A stretch of DNA of 64,000 nucleotides from Luidia sarsii (taxonomy: Eukaryota; Echinodermata; Asteroidea; Paxillosida; Luidiidae): the NCBI GenBank assembly GCA_949987565.1, contig OX465105.1, positions 2,399,501 through 2,463,500 on the forward strand, given 5' to 3'. Positions within the stretch are counted from its first letter, which is position 1. Every line of letters starts with the position of its first letter. The notes under the pieces are model-generated. The model saw only the letters and a program-made list of their open reading frames with translations. It did no database searches and was not told where the DNA came from. Positions 57,896-64,000 of the stretch are shown one piece after another. Made by a program: the position numbers and the translations under genes.

Positions 57896-58145
57896 GTGAC
57901 CCGGCACAACGACATGAGGAATATTCCACCAAAACACTTTTCGAGTAAACAACGCCTGAAGTTAAAGTATCTTCACAATTCGATTACAAATCAATTTTCT
58001 TATTTTTGTATTTCGGAATTTCTAAGTATTAGAGGATATTATATTTTGATATCAGTTGAAAGCTAATGGTATACTCTTTCACATCATTAGAAAATCTCTA
58101 AATCTGAAAAGTGGGGTTATTCCTCATTATGCTGTGCCGGGTCAC
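57896..58145. mobile_element. MITE with gtgacccggcaca ends, copy 2
   Basis: Same ends, internal ggatattatattttgatatc block and aaat flanks as 45045-45292, closely similar throughout. Confidence 0.75.
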
Positions 58146-58935
58146 AAATATGAACGCTGAAAGTCTCTCACAAAATTGACAGACTCCAAGTTTTTTTTGT
58201 CAAAGCTTATGCCGAGGTGTGTACAATGGGTTGTTTCGTCAAAGGAAATGGGGGCGTTGTGTGTATTTCGGGAGGGAACGCCAGCACGCAATAGCTATAA
58301 CAGTCAATTTGTAACCCGACAACACGCAGCTATTGGATGTTTAATCGTAGCTATGGGTTATAATAGTCACAAGGACTTGACCGTCTTGACGGCTTTAAAG
58401 CTGATTTCTCCCAAAGGAGTGTTTCAGTCCGACATCAACCACGTTGCCTTGTTTGTTTTGGGATTCAAAGGCCAAAAACACAAACTGACCGCAGACAATA
58501 CTGACCCCCTAATGCACTCGCAAAGAATTGCCCGAGTTCCTGAAAAACCTTTACCTTGTTAAGAAGTTTGCATCAACGCAATAACAGGGCAAGATGCTTA
58601 GTTGCAATAATTAACTGCATCGTCTCAAACTTCGTTTGACACTACACAAGATAAGCGAGCGCATTCAAAACTCTACCATCGCCGAGTCTCGTGCCACTTC
58701 TAAACAATTTGCTTTGTATTTTGTATAAATATTTAACATTATGAGGGCCTAAAGTTTCGACACTAGGAGGACTGTTTTCAAAGTCAGAACAACAGATACC
58801 AAAAATGACTGACGATACCAAATTGGTATCAATGCAATCGTCGGTCAAATCAGTGCATGCATCGAAGTTGATGACTTAAAATGAATTACCACATCTACAA
58901 TTATGAACATGTTTGTGATTAGCTTTGGACTTTGT

Positions 58936-59712
58936 AAAGTTAGTTTTGCCTGCCCAACTTCTGCTGTGTATTTCCTAAAAGCCTATATGAAATGAAGCAC
59001 TGAACACACAGTGATATTTTTAAAGTTAGTTTTGCCTGCCCAACTTCTACTGTGTATTTCCTAAAAGCCTATATGAAATGAAGCACTGAACACACAGTGA
59101 TATTTTTAAAGTTAGTTTTGCCTGCCCAACTTCTACTGTGTATTTCCTAAAAGCCTATATGAAATGAAGCACTGAACACACAGTGATATTTTTAAAGTTA
59201 GTTTTGCCTGCCCAACTTCTACTGTGTATTTCCTAAAAGCCTATATGAAATGAAGCACTGGACACACAGTGATATTTTTAAAGTTAGTTTTGCCTGCCCA
59301 ACTTCTGCTGTGTATATCCTAAAAGCCTATTTGAAATGAAGCACTGAACACACAGTGATATTTGTAAAGTTAGTTTTGCCTGCCCAACTTCTACTGTGTA
59401 TTTCCTAAAAGCCTATATGAAATAATGCACTGAACACACAGTGATATTTTTAAAGTTAGTTTTGCCTGCCCAACTTCTACTGTGTATTTCCTAAAAGCCT
59501 ATTTGAAATGAAGCACTGGACACACAGTGATATTTTTAAAGTTAGTTTTGCCTGCCCAACTTCTACTGTGTTTTTCATAAAAGCCTATTTGAAATGAAGC
59601 ACTGAACACACAGTGATATTTTTAAAGTAAGTTTTGCCTGCCCAACTTAAAGTAAATACTGTGTATTTCATAAAAGCCTATTTGAAATGAAGCACTGAAC
59701 ACACAGTGATAA
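58936..59712. repeat. 86-bp tandem repeat, about 9 copies
   Basis: The unit aaagttagttttgcctgccc + aacttctactgtgtatttcc + taaaagcctatatgaaatga + agcactgaacacacagtgat recurs every 86 bp with few substitutions. The last copy carries a small insertion. Intergenic. Confidence 0.95.
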
Positions 59713-62700
59713 GTACACAGTAGGTAGGGCAAATGATTTACTTAATCATACAAATTAAAATCTATATATTTGGATTGATATACGATTGCAAGAGATGAGT
59801 GCTGAAATATTTCAAAGGTGTTCGGGGCGGGGGCGGGGGCGGGGGGGGGTGTAATTCGGTTGGTACAGACCAGTGCTAGAGTTGCACCGCTATTGTGCAG
59901 CCAGTATTCACCGGTTCGGTTCACACGGTATCCGTAACAATAGTCCTTTCAAAATCTCATAATTCCTACCCCATACCTGCCTGAATAAAAAAAAACCATG
60001 CCAGGCCTATAAATACATAGAAATACCTGTGGGTCCCATGTTCTGCCCAGCAACAGCGAACCAAATGGCGCCTACGGAAATTGCCGCACACAACTGCGTC
60101 CAAATTTGCCCTCTATTGTCATGCAAACTGAGCCGACCTGCAGCGGCAACCTTAGGGGGAGGTAACGAGGGCGGTTTGGGGACCGCTCTGTCCTTACTCA
60201 ACTTCCCACTGACTCAACTCGCCCTGCAATAGTTCGTTTACTCTCATTCTGTGTCTGATAATAACCAGGAGGCGCCGTAACCTGGGTCTTACGACAAGGG
60301 GTAGGACATGACGCGTTTCAAGATCCGCAGATGAACAGAAAACCAGTGTGTCCATATGCACTTTCTATAGGTTTCATGGCAAAGATGTGTTATAGCAAAA
60401 AAACACCCTCTCTGAATCCTCATACTGCAGAGATATAATCCACTCGTTTGATTAATCAGTGATTCAAAGAACAACAGAACAACGCATCCACAAAACTGTC
60501 AGTGTTAATGCCATTAACAATGCATCAGCACTAATATCAGATGCGATGGTGTTACATGGAAATTGTCATGTCAAATTTGCACGCCGACCCCCGAAAACTT
60601 TCTGGGTTATTTGCGGAGGGGAAGGGAAAGGTAGAGAATACATATCTTGGGCCCGGTATTTTTCCCCCACTTTGCAAGGCCATAATAGGAATTCTGCAAT
60701 GAAAGGAAGTTGAGGTGGTATTTGCTCGGGAGAGGCTGAACGCTCGACTGACGCTATTGTCGGAGGGAAAAACCCATAAGTAAAGTGAACAAACCCCCCT
60801 ACCCTTATACCAGTGTGTAAGCGCACGTACTGGTAAAAGTTTTGATCATAAAATACACGAACAGGTTCTTTTCAACCCTCGCCTATTCAAATCGTCCCTT
60901 TTCATCGTCAGCCAATCAAAACACGAGGGCTTGTGAGAATTATTCGCGTATAGAAAACTACCAACTCGTAGGGGCAGGGACAGGTCAAGGAAAAAGCATT
61001 CATTTGAAATAGTGTATTCTCAGATTTGTGGTTAGTATTTTGTGCGTGAATGTGTTGTGGGGGGGGGACTTGACACACGTCAGCGGTGGATTGGTTGTGG
61101 GTGATACGCAGACAACCAAGTTGTGGGTGCTGTTGTGGGCAACTTTACAGTCCAGCGGCGGTAGGCAACAGGTGCGCACAGGTAGGAAGGGCTGGTGTGA
61201 GTGTGTGCGTGCTCACCTATGCCTTGCTGTGATGGGCGGAGGGGCCGGTGCGCGCAGAGTTCTAACTAGACTCGTCCATACTGCAGGTGAGTGCATGCAT
61301 GTACACAGAGACGGTGTCAGTCGTGGCATTGGCGATGGGGCTGAATGTGCTGCGGTATTTTTATTGGCTATCGAAGTGACGACATCCAAATTCACGACGG
61401 TGCGTTATGATCAATTTAAAAAACAAGCAAATTAGAGGTGTTGGTATTGAAAGTGCATACTTCAGCACTTGGTGGATGGTGTACTTTAACTTTCATCCCC
61501 AACTATTTGGAAAGACGCCATATCACGCCTGGATGTTTCATATTCCGATAAGAGCCAAACGTCTCGGGTTCCGATCTCGGTCCCGTCAAAGTTTTCTTGA
61601 CCATTTTTCTTTGCCAAGTTCCTAGTCAGTTTTTCCTCAAATTGTTTGACTTCCATGACAAGAGTTGGAATGTGATCTGAAACGGTGAGCTGAGTAGCTG
61701 AAATTGCTTGAGCAATTGTGTTAGACTCCATTCCAATAGTAACTCTTCTGCTGTGACTGAGACCACTGATGTGATTTATATTATGGTTTACGTCTGCGAG
61801 CGATCCTTCCACTACCCCACTTTCCCATTTTGAAAGACAGACCTTCAGAGGACCATAAATTCTTTTGGTGCGGTGTGCATTATTATCGGATCACACGCGT
61901 CCAACTACTGATGGGAAAAAAACCCGGCCCAGTGGTTTCAGTCTAACTCGTCTCTGCGCCTATTCACCTACAAGGATATCGGCTATTGTCCGAGTTGGTC
62001 CACAGAATGACCACACTCCCCCGCCTCTCCCTAGGCTTAAAACCTTGCTGTCCTCGTCTGACCCTCCTGACAAACGAAACCCGACACAGGGACGAGACAG
62101 GGGCTAAATTATTCTTATCTATACCTATATGCTTTACAATACCCGTCTGACAGACAAGGTTGATTTCTACGAAAGTCAATTCTACCATTCCATTTTCTTT
62201 GCATTGAAAAGCTTAACCCCTCCCCCCATCCAAAGCGTGGTATGTACATAAAACTACAGGCCCATGGGTTCAAAGTCTACCATTTATTTAGACAAGTCGC
62301 TTATGACTGCAAATTAAATAAGAATGACACACAAGGTATGGTATGTGGTGTAGATTAGGCCTTCAAACGCAGGAAGGGAAGTTGATTTTTTATGGGTTTT
62401 GTTTTCAAACAAATAAACTGCAATTTGTATTAAGGTATTTGTAGAGCAATTCAGAAAGCAAACATGGTCGAGATATTTTGAAGCCTCGGGTAGTATTAGG
62501 GTTAACGAACAATTATCGTATACATGAGTTTCACACATCATCTTTTTATTTTTGAAATGAAAGCTAAAAGTGAAGTTCTCCATTTTTGTCTGGGTCGTGT
62601 AGAATTTGACCCCCTTTTCCTGTATCCAAATAATACGTATCCGCTGAGTCTGAGACAACAACTAAATGAAGACAAGGGGTATGATGAATAACTGGTTGGT

Positions 62701-63927
62701 AGTTGTAGTTTCTAGAATACTACCCACATCACAAGACACTGACATGCTTCCCTCCTCGCGACAGGAAGCTAAGGATCCCCACTAGCTGCAACAAACCTTG
62801 ATCTGATTGACTTTGGTATGATGTGTTTTACATGAAGTAATACAGAAAAGGTCCTTGTCACTCTGCCTTTGAGAAAGGTCCTGCTAGGATCGAAACGTCA
62901 GAAATGGTTTGAACCGCTTACTGATTGAAGTTACCCGAATCGCAACTCTAAACAATTTAGAGGGCGTGGCATTTCGATTCTATAGCAGGATCTTCATGTA
63001 TAGAAGGAAAGTTCTGCTAGGATCGAAACCACAGGTATTTATTTGTTTTCGGTTTTCGTATCGACAGATCGAACAGAGCTGGTCTTAGAGTCAAGGTACC
63101 ACGAGGCCCAGGGAAGTCGCTTGAGAATGCCCTGTCAGCATCGAGCCTACTAACCGTCTTAGAATCAGAATGCATCACCCTGGCTGATAAGCATGGTGAC
63201 TTTTTAAAAAACTCTCGTCTGAATCCGTAGGGCAGACGTTCTTTGTGCTGCCCCCAAAATCTCCCCCAGGGACGTCAGTGTGGGAAAATGGAGGTGCAGT
63301 GGCTTGAGTTCGAAGTGTGTTTACGTTAACGCGTAGCTTAACATAAATGGACTACCCGCGGCGATGCAATTATTATTTCAAGGGAGGGGAGAGAAAAGGG
63401 TCCTTTCAGAGCGACCACGGAGCGACTGAGCGAATCAATCTCTTCCAGCCTCGTGCTTTGCGAGAGTGCTGTGCGCACGAGACTTGCATGGGCAAACTAT
63501 TTGGATATGCAACGGACCAGAAAGATCTCTTGAAAGCACGATCTTGGAGTTTGTTTGACCTTCGGCAAGCCATCGTAGACGTCTGATTACGCCCATTCCT
63601 TGCCCGACGATGCAACATAATGAGACCAGATTTATATCATACATTGTATTTATCAGCCTGCAATCTAGCCACGCACCTTTTAATACATTTGCTTTATCAA
63701 GAAGCAGTGATGAAAAGTAGACGAATCATGCAAAATGTCTTCAGATTCTTCCAGAAAAATCCTCATGATAAACAACAACTCGATTAATGTCTAGACCGTT
63801 TATAATGGACAATTAATGATTTGTACCATCAGGTATGAACAATGCTACAATGGTAATTAAAAGTGGCATTTTGAGTGTATTCCAATGACAGATGTGACAA
63901 TGTCCTATGACAATTTTGTGTTCCAGG
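59713..63927. other. Intergenic, no supported gene
   Basis: Contains a short GGGGCGGGGGC run near 59826, a family B remnant at 62850-62900 (ctttgagaaaggtcctgcta) and scattered diverged fragments of it to 63035. A T-arm-like fragment (acgtctcgggttccgatctc) lies near 61559. Open frames up to 135 codons at 61028-61435 and 79 codons at 63347-63586 are not recognised. Confidence 0.4.
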
Positions 63928-64000
63928 CCTGGAGACGTCACAGACACGGGAGCGGTGTGAGAAGCGATGACGCCATCACTCGTGATCACGTGACATGTGC
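63928..64000 (+). other. Possible exon start at the window edge
   Basis: attttgtgttccag|GCCTGGAGACGTCACAG looks like a 3' splice site followed by GC-rich, CpG-containing sequence open in one frame to the window end (AWRRHRHGSGVRSDDAIT). Another frame stops after CEKR. Nothing recognisable; weak. Confidence 0.15.

Noticed and set aside
58176..58562. 128-codon plus-strand frame
   Set aside because: It begins at a TTG, has no splice signals or recognisable motif, and lies between repeats.
60007..60201. Hydrophobic minus-strand frame (LCAAISVGAIWFAVAG) ending at a good donor in the right phase, as signal-peptide exon of the FN3 gene
   Set aside because: No in-frame ATG precedes the hydrophobic stretch before a stop, so it cannot start translation by the usual rule. 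Kept only as a lead.
61028..61435. 135-codon plus-strand frame in GT-rich DNA
   Set aside because: Low-complexity composition, an equal overlapping frame on the other strand, and no domain.

Overview
The window is nuclear DNA from an animal. It holds split genes with GT-AG introns, a eukaryotic tRNA-His, many minisatellites and miniature transposons, and two vertebrate-like neighbours, CDC45 and UFD1, placed head to head. Adhesion GPCR and fibronectin type III receptor genes with this exon style suit an invertebrate deuterostome (amphioxus, echinoderm or hemichordate). I cannot name the species from the sequence.

Layout. 1-431: the last two coding exons of an unrecognised plus-strand gene. 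2619-20472 (minus): CDC45, 18 coding exons, 567 aa, introns packed with tandem repeats. 20473-20828: a 356-bp bidirectional promoter with an E2F-type site. 20829-28890 (plus): UFD1, 12 coding exons, 304 aa. 29980-30051 (minus): tRNA-His(GTG). 31704-44538 (plus): an adhesion G-protein-coupled receptor with signal peptide, HormR-like region, GAIN/GPS, seven membrane segments and short tail. 45779-55439 (minus): a single-pass membrane protein with a Thr/Ser stalk, six FN3 modules, one transmembrane helix and a 100-residue tail. 55461-64000: mostly repeats, with no gene I can support.

CDC45 belongs to the CMG replicative helicase and UFD1 to the p97-Ufd1-Npl4 unfoldase, which removes ubiquitylated CMG at replication termination. 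The shared promoter is therefore functionally suggestive as well as syntenic. The receptor and the FN3 protein converge tail to tail and both look like cell-surface molecules.

The most unusual structure is a 70-bp tandem array (about 39 copies, 5135-7864). Each unit repeats the branch-point region, 3' splice site and first 32 nt of CDC45 exon 13. A comparable event in the FN3 gene is an apparently identical 1,046-bp duplication that copies the end of an exon and its 5' splice site. The receptor has a reading-frame conflict just before its GPS motif. Several families of TTAA-flanked or foldback miniature transposons run through all the genes. All exon boundaries were read by eye from splice consensus, phase continuity and family alignment from memory; no transcript was available.
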